Part shown: piece by piece, positions 35,428 through 43,763 of the stretch | How the letters are laid out: each line of letters starts with the position of its first letter | Position numbering within the stretch: position 1 is the first letter of the stretch | Assembly: GCA_029573495.1 (NCBI GenBank) | Contig: JAKQEI010000278.1 | Location: forward strand, 16,115-80,114 | Length of the DNA stretch: 64,000 nt | Origin: Bacteroidota bacterium | GTDB taxonomy: Bacteria > Bacteroidota > Bacteroidia > Flavobacteriales_F > PHOS-HE28 | Direction: 5' to 3' | The notes under the pieces: generated by a model | The model's input: the letters and a program-made list of their open reading frames with translations, nothing else | The model's database searches: none | What the model was told of the DNA's origin: nothing | Translations under genes and position numbers: made by a program

Positions 35428-38019
35428 TCAGGCCTTGGGGGCCTTCTTCGCAGCCTTCTTGGTCGCCTTCTTCGCCGCCTTCCTGGGTGCCGTCTTCCCG
35501 GCGGCCTTGGCCGGTGCGGCCTTCTTGGCGGCGCGTCCCTTGCGCCCCACTTTGCGTTCGGGCGCCGCGGCCAGCAGGGCGGTGGCTTCTTCGAGGGTCA
35601 CGTCCTCCGGTGCCTTCTCCTTCGGGACGTTGGCGTTCTTGGAACCATCGGTGATGTAGGGCCCGTAGCGGCCGCTGAGCACTTGGATCCCGGAACCGTC
35701 GAACTCCTTCAGGATGTTCTGGCGTGCGCCAGCGAGCTTGGCCTCGATCAGTTCCACCGCGCGTTCGAAGGTGACGGTGGAGGGTTCCTCGCCCTTCGGG
35801 ATGTTGGCGTAGGTCTTGCCGTACTTCACGAACGGGCCGAAACGACCGCGTCCCTGGACGATCATCTCGCCCTTGTGCTCACCGAGGTCACGGGTGGCGT
35901 TGGCGGCCTTCTTCAGATCGATCAATTCCACGGCACGGCGCAGGTCGATCTCCAAGGGATCATCCTCCGGGGTAAGGCTCGCGTAGGTGCTTCCGAGGCG
36001 CACGTAGGGTCCGAAGCGACCGATCCCCACCGAGACCACCTCGCCATCGCGTTCACCGAGGGTGCGCGGCAGCTTGAAGAGGTCCAGCGCCTCCTGCAGG
36101 CTGATCGTCTGGATGCTCTGGTCCTTCCGCAGGCTGGCGAATCGCGGCTTCTCCTCATCCTCGGCGGTGCCGATCTGGATCATGGGGCCGAAGCGGCCGA
36201 TGCGGGCGATGATCGGCTTGCCGCTCGCTGGATCGGTGCCCAGCTCACGCGAGCCCGTGGCGCGCTCGGCCGTCTCCTGCACGGTGCCGATGGTGGCGTG
36301 GAAGGGCTTGTAGAAGCGGGCGAGCATCTCGCGCCAGTTCTCCTTCCCTTCGGCGATCACATCGAACTCCTCCTCCACTTTGGCGGTGAAGTGGAGGTCC
36401 ACGATGCTGGGGAAGTGCTCCACCAGGAAGTCGTTCACGACCATGCCGATGTCCGTGGGGAAGAGCTTCTGCTTCTCGGCGCCAGCGGTCTCGGTGGCGG
36501 TGTTCCCGGCGATGGCATCGTTCGCGAGGGTGAGGATGCGGTACGGACGTGGCGTGCCGTCGCGGTTCTCCTTCACCACATAGCCACGGCGCTGCACGGT
36601 GCTGATCGTCGGGGCATAGGTGGATGGCCGGCCGATCCCGAGCTCCTCCAGCTTCTTCACGAGGCTTGCCTCCGTATACCGTGGGGCGGGACGTTCGAAG
36701 CGCTGGGTGGCGGTCATCTCCTGCAGGGCGAGCGCATCACCCTGTTTCATTTCCGGCAATAGACCCTCGTTCTCCTCCCCTTCCTCATCGTCGCGTCCCT
36801 CCAGGTAGACCTTGAGGAAGCCATCGAAGAGGATCACTTCGCCCTGGGCTTTGAAGGCCTCCCCGGGGCGGGTGCTGATGCCGATGTCAACGACGGTCTT
36901 CTCCAGCTCGGCTTCAGCCATCTGACTGGCGAGGGTGCGCTTCCAGATGAGGTCATAGAGACGCTCGGCATCGCGGTCCGCGCCGGCGGTGCGCACGAGC
37001 ATGTCGGTGGGGCGGATGGCCTCGTGCGCCTCCTGGGCGCCCTTGCTCTTGCTCTGGAAGCGGCGTGGCTTGCTGTAGCGTTCACCGTATTGTTCGCTTA
37101 TCTGTGAAGCCGCTGCTGCGATGGCCTGCTCGCTCAGGTTCACCGAGTCGGTACGCATGTATGTGATGGCACCTTGTTCGTAGAGCCCTTGAGCGATGCG
37201 CATGGTACGATCGACGCCATAGCCCAGCTTGCGGCTGGCCTCCTGCTGCAAAGTGGACGTGGTGAACGGCGCGGCCGGCGAACGCTTGCCGGGCTTCTTT
37301 TCCACCGCGTTCACGGTGAAGCCTGCGCCCACACAGCTTCTGAGGAAGGCCATGGCCTCAGCCTCGGTGGCGAAGCGGGCGGGCAGTTCAGCTTTCACCA
37401 GGCTTTTTCCAGCAGTGTGGAAGAGCGCGGTGACCCTGAAGGCACTGGTGCTGTTGAAGTCGAGGATCTCACGTTCGCGCTCCACGATCAGTCGCACGGC
37501 CACGCTCTGAACGCGACCGGCGCTCAAGCTGGGCTTCACCTTGCGCCAAAGGATAGGGCTCAATTCATAACCGACCAGCCGGTCCAGCACGCGGCGCGCC
37601 TGCTGGGCATCCACGAGGTGCACATCGATGTGGCGGGGGTTCTCGATGGCTTCGAGGATCGCCTTCTTCGTGATCTCGTTGAAGGTGATGCGTTTCACCT
37701 TCTCATCGGGCAGCTTCAGGGCTTCCTTGAGGTGCCAGCTGATCGCCTCTCCTTCGCGGTCCTCATCGGTCGCGAGCCAGACGATGGTCGCCTTATCCGA
37801 TTCCTTCTGGAGTTGTTTCAGGCGGTCCTTCTTATCTTCCGGGATGATGTAGGTGGGCTCAAAGCCATTCTCCACGTCCACGCTGAGGTCGCGTTCGGGC
37901 AGGTCGCGCACATGGCCATAGCTGCTCAGCACGGTGTAGCCTTCACCCAGGTATTTCTCGATGGTCTTGGCCTTCGCGGGGGACTCCACGATGACCAGGT
38001 CGCCGCTCTTCTTCGCCAT
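35428..38019 (-). CDS. topA: DNA topoisomerase I
   Basis: 863-residue type IA topoisomerase relaxing negative supercoils. The N-terminal Toprim domain begins LVIVESPAKAKTIEKYLG and holds the metal motif ATDEDREGEAISWHL. The catalytic Tyr is in GAITYMRTDSVNLS, about residue 300. Zinc fingers are absent; instead the C-terminal third (about 560-820) has repeated beta modules of the GRFGPYVRLG/GRFGPFVKYG/GRYGPYITDG type. The last 40 residues are a Lys/Ala-rich, histone H1-like tail. ATG 38019 (MAKKSGDLVI) is preceded by TTTCTTTGCCGCCC. Confidence 0.96.
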   Translation of the reverse strand: MAKKSGDLVIVESPAKAKTIEKYLGEGYTVLSSYGHVRDLPERDLSVDVENGFEPTYIIPEDKKDRLKQLQKESDKATIVWLATDEDREGEAISWHLKEALKLPDEKVKRITFNEITKKAILEAIENPRHIDVHLVDAQQARRVLDRLVGYELSPILWRKVKPSLSAGRVQSVAVRLIVEREREILDFNSTSAFRVTALFHTAGKSLVKAELPARFATEAEAMAFLRSCVGAGFTVNAVEKKPGKRSPAAPFTTSTLQQEASRKLGYGVDRTMRIAQGLYEQGAITYMRTDSVNLSEQAIAAAASQISEQYGERYSKPRRFQSKSKGAQEAHEAIRPTDMLVRTAGADRDAERLYDLIWKRTLASQMAEAELEKTVVDIGISTRPGEAFKAQGEVILFDGFLKVYLEGRDDEEGEENEGLLPEMKQGDALALQEMTATQRFERPAPRYTEASLVKKLEELGIGRPSTYAPTISTVQRRGYVVKENRDGTPRPYRILTLANDAIAGNTATETAGAEKQKLFPTDIGMVVNDFLVEHFPSIVDLHFTAKVEEEFDVIAEGKENWREMLARFYKPFHATIGTVQETAERATGSRELGTDPASGKPIIARIGRFGPMIQIGTAEDEEKPRFASLRKDQSIQTISLQEALDLFKLPRTLGERDGEVVSVGIGRFGPYVRLGSTYASLTPEDDPLEIDLRRAVELIDLKKAANATRDLGEHKGEMIVQGRGRFGPFVKYGKTYANIPKGEEPSTVTFERAVELIEAKLAGARQNILKEFDGSGIQVLSGRYGPYITDGSKNANVPKEKAPEDVTLEEATALLAAAPERKVGRKGRAAKKAAPAKAAGKTAPRKAAKKATKKAAKKAPKA

Positions 38020-38065
38020 TGTAGTCTCGGTCGCCACCAGCACAACGGTCCCGGTGGACGGGCGG

Positions 38066-38073
38066 CAAAGAAA
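38066..38073 (-). promoter_or_regulatory. -7-like element upstream of topA
   Basis: TTTCTTTG on the minus strand (one mismatch to TAnnTTTG), followed by CCGCCC exactly as at prfB, HU and tRNA-fMet; 46 bases before the ATG. Confidence 0.45.
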
Positions 38074-38215
38074 GTGTTCGGACGGATGATCGGCGGATCA
38101 TGCAGAGCGCTCATTCTTACTTCCCCTAAAGGGGAAGGAATTTTTCCACAGGAAGCGAGGACGTGATCCGGCCCCAACTTTGCGGGGAGAAGGACCCAGC
38201 TAACCCCGACCCGCG

Positions 38216-38770
38216 ATGCCTCGTCCCGACCACTTCCTTCTCTTCGCCACCTTCCTGCTCGTGAGCTGCGGGGAGAGCACCGGACAGACCAGCGAGCCGA
38301 CCTCGACAACGATACCCCAGGACACCATGAGCCAGTATGACCACGGCGGCAATCCTTATTACTCCCACACGGACACCGCCAAATTGGATGTGCCCCTGAG
38401 CGAATGGAAGAAGATCCTACCTGACGACCTCTACCACATCGCCTTCGAGAAGGGAACGGAGCGGGCTTTCACCGGCAAGTACTGGGACTTCGAAGGCATC
38501 GGCACTTATGCCTGCGCAGTATGTGGCAACGTCCTCTTCCAGGCGGACAGCAAATTCGCCAGCAGCTGTGGCTGGCCGAGCTTCTTCCAACCGGAAAGAA
38601 AGGATGCGATCGTGTACCACGAGGACCGCACCTTCGGCATGGTGCGTACGGAGACCACCTGCGGCCGCTGCGGGGCGCACCTCGGCCATGTGTTCGAGGA
38701 TGGGCCGAAGCCGACGGGGTTGCGCTACTGTATCAATAGCGTGAGTTTGGAGTATTTGCCGGGACGCTAG
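38216..38770 (+). CDS. msrB: Peptide-methionine (R)-S-oxide reductase, lipoprotein form
   Basis: 184-residue MsrB that reduces methionine-R-sulfoxide in proteins. An N-terminal lipoprotein signal (FLLVSC, Cys about residue 18) puts it in the periplasm or outer membrane. The MsrB domain covers about residues 55-182: zinc-binding pairs CAVC and CGRC, the SSCGWPSFF block, GAHLGHVF, and the catalytic Cys172 in RYCINSVSL. An envelope repair role for oxidised secreted or membrane proteins is likely. It is divergent from topA and is followed by miaB with its own promoter. Confidence 0.94.
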   Translation: MPRPDHFLLFATFLLVSCGESTGQTSEPTSTTIPQDTMSQYDHGGNPYYSHTDTAKLDVPLSEWKKILPDDLYHIAFEKGTERAFTGKYWDFEGIGTYACAVCGNVLFQADSKFASSCGWPSFFQPERKDAIVYHEDRTFGMVRTETTCGRCGAHLGHVFEDGPKPTGLRYCINSVSLEYLPGR

Positions 38771-38838
38771 TGCTCGACCGTCCGTCAAGCCGACCGACCG
38801 GACATCCTGCCACCTTGTCAGCTTCCACTGGGATCGGG

Positions 38839-38846
38839 TACCTTTG
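38839..38846 (+). promoter_or_regulatory. -7 element of the miaB operon
   Basis: TACCTTTG, an exact TAnnTTTG match, followed by CGCCCC, 17 bases before the GTG start of miaB. A TTG at 38815-38817 gives a 21-base spacer. Confidence 0.6.
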
Positions 38847-38863
38847 CGCCCCATCCCGGAACC

Positions 38864-40321
38864 GTGCAGAAGAAGGTATACATCGAGAGCTACGGCTGCC
38901 AGATGAACGTGAGCGACAGCGAGGTCGTGGCGAGCATCCTGGCCAGGGACGGCTACACCCCGGTGAAGAGCGCCGAGGAGGCGGACCTGGTGCTGTTGAA
39001 CACGTGCAGCATCCGGGAAAAGGCGGAGTACACGGTGATGCAGCGCATCAACGAGATGAACAACCTGAAGGCCCGGAACAAGGGTTTGAAGGTGGGGGTG
39101 TTGGGCTGCATGGCCGAACGCATGCGCGAAGACCTGCTGGAGAAGAAGAAGGTGGTGGACCTGGTGGTGGGACCGGATGCCTACCGGACGTTACCGGAAC
39201 TATTGGAGAAGGTCGGGACGGGCCAGAAGGCAGTGAACGTGCTACTGAGCCGGGAGGAGACCTATGGCGAGATCGAGCCGGTGCGGTTGGACACGAACGG
39301 CGTAACGGCCTTCGTCACCATCATGCGCGGATGCGACAACATGTGCGCGTTCTGCGTGGTACCGTTCACACGGGGGCGGGAGCGCAGTCGGGATGCGGCG
39401 AGCATCGTTCGGGAATGCGAGCAGCTGGTGCGCGATGGATATAAGGAGGTGACGCTGCTGGGGCAGAATGTGGATAGCTACAAATTCAGATCAGAAGATC
39501 AAAAGATCAGAAGATCAGATAATGAAAATGCCATCCTGGGCATGGCCTCCGACACCGTCGACCCTGCGGGTCGACCTGCAAGCGCCGGCCCGACGACCAC
39601 AGACTTCGCCGATCTGCTCGAGATGGTGGCCCTCGCCTGTCCCACCCTTCGCATCCGATACAGTACCAGCCACCCGAAGGACATGACGGACAAGGTGCTG
39701 GCGGTGATGGCGCGGCACGACAACATCTGCAAGTACATTCATCTGCCGGTGCAGAGCGGTAGCAGTGAGGTGCTGAAGCGGATGAACCGGGGCTATGACC
39801 GGGCCTGGTACATGGAGCGCATGGCCAACATACGCAGGCACATGCCGGATTGTGCCATCAGCACGGATATCATCGCGGGATTCTGCGGTGAGACGGAAGA
39901 AGACCACCAGGCCACACTGGAACTGATCCGCGAGGTGAAGTACGACATGGCCTTCATGTTCAAATACAGCGAACGGCCGAAGACCCTGGCCGCGCGCAAA
40001 TACCCGGACGATGTGCCGGATGAGGTGAAGGGTCGACGATTGGCGGAAGTGATCGAGACGCAGAAGGCAGCGAGCGCGGAGCGCATGCTTGGCTACGTGG
40101 GCCAGGTGCACGAAGTGCTGGTGGAAGGCGTGAGCAAGCGCAGCGCCGACCATGTGTACGGTCGCAATTCGCAGAACAGCGTGGTGATCCTGCCGCGCAT
40201 GCATGAAGGCGTGGAACTCGGACCCGGCACCTTCGTGAAGGTGCGGATCGCCAGCGCCACCCCGGGAAGCTTGAAAGGAAGCATCCTGGAGATCCTCTCA
40301 TCCCACGCACAACCCGTATGA
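38864..40321 (+). CDS. miaB: tRNA-2-methylthio-N6-dimethylallyladenosine synthase
   Basis: 485-residue radical SAM methylthiotransferase acting on A37 of tRNAs that read UNN codons. N-terminal UPF0004 domain with the three auxiliary-cluster Cys (YGCQMN, LLNTCSIREKAE, LGCMAER); radical SAM cluster in RGCDNMCAFCVVP; C-terminal TRAM domain. GTG start at 38864. Between VTLLGQNVDSYK and FADLLEMVALA there is an extra stretch of about 38 residues (KFRSEDQKIRRSDNEN onward) encoded by AT-rich direct repeats plus a palindrome, apparently an in-frame insertion. The stop overlaps the sigma-54 activator gene by four bases. Confidence 0.95.
   Translation: MQKKVYIESYGCQMNVSDSEVVASILARDGYTPVKSAEEADLVLLNTCSIREKAEYTVMQRINEMNNLKARNKGLKVGVLGCMAERMREDLLEKKKVVDLVVGPDAYRTLPELLEKVGTGQKAVNVLLSREETYGEIEPVRLDTNGVTAFVTIMRGCDNMCAFCVVPFTRGRERSRDAASIVRECEQLVRDGYKEVTLLGQNVDSYKFRSEDQKIRRSDNENAILGMASDTVDPAGRPASAGPTTTDFADLLEMVALACPTLRIRYSTSHPKDMTDKVLAVMARHDNICKYIHLPVQSGSSEVLKRMNRGYDRAWYMERMANIRRHMPDCAISTDIIAGFCGETEEDHQATLELIREVKYDMAFMFKYSERPKTLAARKYPDDVPDEVKGRRLAEVIETQKAASAERMLGYVGQVHEVLVEGVSKRSADHVYGRNSQNSVVILPRMHEGVELGPGTFVKVRIASATPGSLKGSILEILSSHAQPV
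39483..39600. repeat. In-frame repeat insertion within miaB
   Basis: About 115 bases whose first 45 are AT-rich and made of repeated agatcagaa/agatcaaa units, followed by a perfect palindrome gtcgaccctgcgggtcgac (39557-39575). The flanking gene is GC-rich and codes for conserved MiaB sequence on both sides; this part does not. Confidence 0.65.
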
Positions 40322-41532
40322 ACGTTCAACCCATCAAACAACGCTTCGGCATCATCGGGACCTCCCCCTCGTTGGACCGAGCGATCGAGATCGCCGCGCA
40401 GGTGGCACCGACCGACCTCAGTGTGCTCATACAGGGTGAGAGCGGAAGCGGGAAGGAGGTGATGCCGCAGATCGTCCACGCATACAGCGCCCGGAAGCAC
40501 GGGCCCTACATCGCGGTGAACTGCGGGGCCATCCCGGAAGGCACCATCGACAGCGAGCTCTTCGGGCATGAGAAAGGCTCCTTCACCGGCGCGCACGAAG
40601 CCCGCAAGGGTTACTTTGAGGTGGCCAATGGCGGTACGATCTTCCTGGACGAGGTGGGGGAACTGCCCTTGACCACCCAAGTGCGCCTCTTGCGCGTGTT
40701 GGAGACCGGTGAATTCATCCGGGTGGGCAGCAGCAAGGCGCAGAAGACGAACGTGCGCGTGGTGGCGGCCACCAACGTGAACATGATGCAGGCGGTGACC
40801 CGCGGCACTTTCCGGGAGGACCTGTACTACCGCCTGAACACGGTACCGATCCAGGTGCCACCGTTGCGCGACCGCAAGGAGGACATCCACCTGCTGTTCC
40901 GCTTCTTCGCCCAGGAAGCCGCCACCAAGTACAAGGCACCGCCGCTCGTGCTGCGCGAAGACGCCCTGCAGCTCCTTGTCGCCTATCGGTGGCCTGGCAA
41001 CGTCCGTCAATTGCGCAATATCGTGGAGCAGATGAGCGTGATCGAGCAGACGCGTGAGGTGGATGCGAAGACGTTAAGGCAGTACCTCCCGGACCAGAGC
41101 ACCGCGCTCGTTCCCATGAGCCAGGGCGGTGCGGGCAATGCGGCGGATGGGATCAATGAGCGGGAGCTGATCTTCAAATTCCTCTTCGACATGAAGAGCG
41201 ATCTGAACGCATTGAAAGAACAGGTGAAGGCCCTGACGGGTGGCCAGGCGATACCCACTGCCATGCCACCAAGCTACCGGGAGGAGCCGCTGTACATGCC
41301 CGCCGGAATGCCTGCTCCAGGGACCATGAGCATCATGCCACCGCGGCAGGTGGAGGATGAGGACGTGGAGCATACCGAGGTGGAGGAAAGCTTGAGCCTG
41401 GAGGAGAAGGAGAAGGAGATGATCAAGAAGGCGCTGGCCAAGCACCGGAACAAACGGAAGAACGCGGCCGCCGAGCTCGGCATCAGCGAGCGGACCTTGT
41501 ACCGGAAGATCAAGGAATACGATATCCCGTGA
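40318..41532 (+). CDS. Sigma-54-type AAA+ transcriptional activator
   Basis: 404-residue enhancer-binding-type protein with no N-terminal receiver or sensor domain. AAA+ domain at about residues 10-240: Walker A GESGSGKE (40-47), sigma-contact loop GSFTGA (87-92, instead of the usual GAFTGA), Walker B GGTIFLDEVGEL, and the R-finger region LRDRKEDIHLL. A Gln/Met/Pro-rich linker follows, then a C-terminal Fis-type helix-turn-helix (KNAAAELGISERTLYRKIKEY). Many Bacteroidota keep such a gene between miaB and lptE. What it controls cannot be read here; control of envelope genes is a guess from position. Confidence 0.9.
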   Translation: MNVQPIKQRFGIIGTSPSLDRAIEIAAQVAPTDLSVLIQGESGSGKEVMPQIVHAYSARKHGPYIAVNCGAIPEGTIDSELFGHEKGSFTGAHEARKGYFEVANGGTIFLDEVGELPLTTQVRLLRVLETGEFIRVGSSKAQKTNVRVVAATNVNMMQAVTRGTFREDLYYRLNTVPIQVPPLRDRKEDIHLLFRFFAQEAATKYKAPPLVLREDALQLLVAYRWPGNVRQLRNIVEQMSVIEQTREVDAKTLRQYLPDQSTALVPMSQGGAGNAADGINERELIFKFLFDMKSDLNALKEQVKALTGGQAIPTAMPPSYREEPLYMPAGMPAPGTMSIMPPRQVEDEDVEHTEVEESLSLEEKEKEMIKKALAKHRNKRKNAAAELGISERTLYRKIKEYDIP

Positions 41533-42080
41533 GAAGTTCGCAATTGGCAGTAGGCAGTAGGCAGCTGGCAGCGCTTGCTGTGCGCTGGTTCCCGGCTGCC
41601 AGCTGCCTGGTGCTCCTGTTCATCACAGGTTGTCGTGTGAACTACTCCTTCACCGGAGGGGACGTGGGCGATGCACGTACGATGAGCGTGGAACTGATCG
41701 AGGCGCGCGCTCCGCTGGCCACACCCTTGAGCGCGCAGGTGCTCACCGAGAGCGTGCGTGATCTGCTGCTGGCCCAGACCCCGTTGAAGTTGAAACAAGA
41801 AGAGGGTGACGTGCAGTACAGCGGAGCCCTGATCGGATATGATGTACAACCGGTGAACATCCAGGCGAACGAGACCGCGGCCTTGAACCGATTGACCATG
41901 ACCGTGAAGGTGACCTACGTGAACACGTTGGAACCGAAGAAGAACAAGGAGTTCACGGTGGCACGTTTCGCGGACTACGACAGTGGCCAGGACCTCACCT
42001 CAGTGGAAGAGCAACTGGCCCGGGACATCGGCAAGCAGCTGGCCCAGGATATCTTCGACCGGACCTTGGGCGATTGGTGA
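41529..42080 (+). CDS. lptE: LPS assembly lipoprotein LptE
   Basis: 183 residues from the GTG at 41529, or 166 from the GTG at 41580. LptE plugs the LptD barrel and delivers LPS to the outer surface. The lipobox is LLFITGC, followed by RVNYSFTGGDVGDARTMSVE, typical of Bacteroidota LptE. The first 20 residues and part of the signal peptide are encoded by a palindromic repeat (41541-41607). The second GTG, giving VRWFPAASCLVLLFITGC, is a more standard lipoprotein signal and may be the real start. It is coupled to the sigma-54 activator gene upstream. Confidence 0.88.
   Translation: MRSSQLAVGSRQLAALAVRWFPAASCLVLLFITGCRVNYSFTGGDVGDARTMSVELIEARAPLATPLSAQVLTESVRDLLLAQTPLKLKQEEGDVQYSGALIGYDVQPVNIQANETAALNRLTMTVKVTYVNTLEPKKNKEFTVARFADYDSGQDLTSVEEQLARDIGKQLAQDIFDRTLGDW
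41541..41607. repeat. Palindromic repeat at the 5' end of lptE
   Basis: Contains ggcagta units in direct repeat and a perfect 12-bp inverted repeat, ggcagctggcag at 41560-41571 with its complement at 41596-41607. It is related to the repeat upstream of fumC (4277-4347), but here it lies in coding sequence. Confidence 0.65.
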
Positions 42081-42082
42081 CC

Positions 42083-43291
42083 ATGGAACGCGAGCGACTG
42101 ACACGATTGGTAAGGGACGCAGCGGCGGTTGACCGCGGCGACCTCGACGGGTTGGGGGCCCTGGCCGAGAAATTCCCTTGGTTCGCCGGCGCCCAGGTGT
42201 TGCGTGCCGTGGGCGCAGTACGGGCGGGCGAAGTCTCTACGGATGACAGCCTGCGCACGGCCGCCGCACTGGCCCCCTCGCGCACGGCCCTGTTCGACCT
42301 CATGCACCGACCCTTGGCCAGGAAGGCGGATGGCGGGGAGCCGGTGACCATGCCGCTGGAAGAAGCCAGGGTCATGATCCCGGTGGCGGAACCGGTCGTG
42401 GCTTCCGGAACCATCGCTGCGCCTGCCCGACCGGAGGACGTGGTCCCTCCGGAAGTGCTGCCCGAAGTGGCGATCACGGAGGCTCCTGACGAACCTGAGG
42501 TTGTTGAACCTGAGGTGGAGAGCACGACCGCAACGACGGAAGCAGTGGACGACGTGGCGCCCGCGGAAGATGTCCCCCCTGCGGAGGCACATCGCGGCAG
42601 CGGACAGCAGGCGCCCAGTGCACCGGAAGCGGACCCCCTCGAACAGCAGATCCTGGAGTCCGCGTTGTCGCATGCCTACGACATCAGCTGGCTGGAGGTG
42701 GAACCGCCCAAGGCGCGTAAGGAAGCTACGAAGGCTCCACCCGTGGACCTCCCGACGCCGAAGCCGGTGATCCCCATCGCCCCGATCCAACCAAAAGGCG
42801 CTGCCCGCTTCGTTACCAAGCATGACAGGCTCTCGTTCACCGACTGGCTGGACGCATCCACGGAAGCGCCCCGGAACGAGCCCCCGGCCAAGCCGCCCAA
42901 GCAGGATCTGATACCCGAAGCGGCGGAGGATTGGTTGCGCCAGGCGGAAGCGAAACCCAAAGCCTCGAGCCTGGCACCCCTCGCGCCCATTCAACCCTTA
43001 GCGGATAAGCAGGGGGAAGTGGACACCCGGGCCTTGATCGACAGGTTCATCCAGGAGCAGACGCCGGCGAGCCCGCAAAAAGCAGCATTCTTCACCCCGC
43101 AACAGGCGGCCAAGCGCAGCCTGGATGACAAGGCCGGCATGGTGACCGAAACATTGGCGCGGGTGTATGCCAAGCAAGGGAACCTGCCCAAGGCGATCGA
43201 GGCCTATAAGCGGCTGGCGTTGAAATACCCGGAGAAAAGCGCTTACTTTGCGGCCCTTCAAAAAGAGCTTGAAGGCCAACTGAACAAGTAG
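42083..43291 (+). CDS. Hypothetical protein with C-terminal TPR-like helix pair
   Basis: 402-residue protein without signal peptide or membrane helix. The N-terminus (residues 1-75) is a conserved helical region (FPWFAGAQVLRAV). The centre is long, Pro/Glu/Ala-rich and probably disordered, with short conserved patches (HAYDISWLEVE, HDRLSFTDWLD). The C-terminus ends with one TPR unit (ETLARVYAKQGNLPKAIEAYKR then LALKYPEKSAYFAAL). Flavobacteria have an equivalent gene between lptE and secG; function unknown. ATG 42083 is used; a GTG at 42077 overlapping the lptE stop is also possible. Confidence 0.82.
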   Translation: MERERLTRLVRDAAAVDRGDLDGLGALAEKFPWFAGAQVLRAVGAVRAGEVSTDDSLRTAAALAPSRTALFDLMHRPLARKADGGEPVTMPLEEARVMIPVAEPVVASGTIAAPARPEDVVPPEVLPEVAITEAPDEPEVVEPEVESTTATTEAVDDVAPAEDVPPAEAHRGSGQQAPSAPEADPLEQQILESALSHAYDISWLEVEPPKARKEATKAPPVDLPTPKPVIPIAPIQPKGAARFVTKHDRLSFTDWLDASTEAPRNEPPAKPPKQDLIPEAAEDWLRQAEAKPKASSLAPLAPIQPLADKQGEVDTRALIDRFIQEQTPASPQKAAFFTPQQAAKRSLDDKAGMVTETLARVYAKQGNLPKAIEAYKRLALKYPEKSAYFAALQKELEGQLNK

Positions 43292-43296
43292 TCGTC

Positions 43297-43635
43297 ATGG
43301 TTGCCATCTCCATCCTCATCGTCATCGTAGCCGCCCTTCTCGCGCTGGTCGTACTGGCCCAGAACCCCAAAGGCGGTGGCCTTGCGGCCGGCTTCACCGG
43401 AGCCCAGCAGATCGGGGGCGTACAACGCACCGCCGACTTCCTTGAAAAAGGCACCTGGACCCTGGCGGGCGCCCTGATGGTGCTGTGCCTGATCTCGGCC
43501 GGGATCCAGCATTCGGGCACGAGCGACCTGGATGAACTGGACACTCCGACCGTGGAAGCCACCCCGACCGAGGAAGGTGGGGTACCGGCTGAGGAGGTTC
43601 CTGCGGAGCAGGCTCCTGCCACGGACGGACAATAG
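43297..43635 (+). CDS. secG: Preprotein translocase subunit SecG
   Basis: 112-residue inner-membrane subunit of the SecYEG channel. Two transmembrane helices (about residues 3-19 and 53-70) flank the conserved cytoplasmic loop with [14 protein letters not shown] and the [14 protein letters not shown] stretch. The C-terminal 40 residues are acidic and Pro/Glu-rich. It lies five bases after the TPR gene and is followed by a strong terminator that separates the miaB-to-secG unit from groESL. Confidence 0.94.
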   Translation: MVAISILIVIVAALLALVVLAQNPKGGGLAAGFTGAQQIGGVQRTADFLEKGTWTLAGALMVLCLISAGIQHSGTSDLDELDTPTVEATPTEEGGVPAEEVPAEQAPATDGQ

Positions 43636-43684
43636 TTTGTCAGCTTGGCAGAAGAAGGCCCTGCCGATCCTGGAGATATCAACA

Positions 43685-43713
43685 AGAAGGCTGTCCTAGT
43701 GACAGCCTTCTTT
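43685..43713 (+). terminator. Terminator after secG
   Basis: Perfect 12-bp hairpin (43685-43696 with 43702-43713, five-base loop), right arm ending CTT and followed by T. It ends the miaB-secG unit and leaves about 50 bases for a groES promoter. Confidence 0.85.
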
Positions 43714-43763
43714 CGTTGGCACAGGCCTTGACAGGCGGGCGGACACGAAACGTATTGAACCAC

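Noticed and set aside
39480..39600. A frameshift or pseudogene in miaB
   Set aside because: Both flanks stay in the same frame and all cluster Cys are present; the insertion keeps the gene open.
43714..43763. CIRCE/HrcA operator before groES
   Set aside because: No TTAGCACTC-type inverted repeat in the gap; the TTGACA/GTATTG pair is only a weak promoter candidate.
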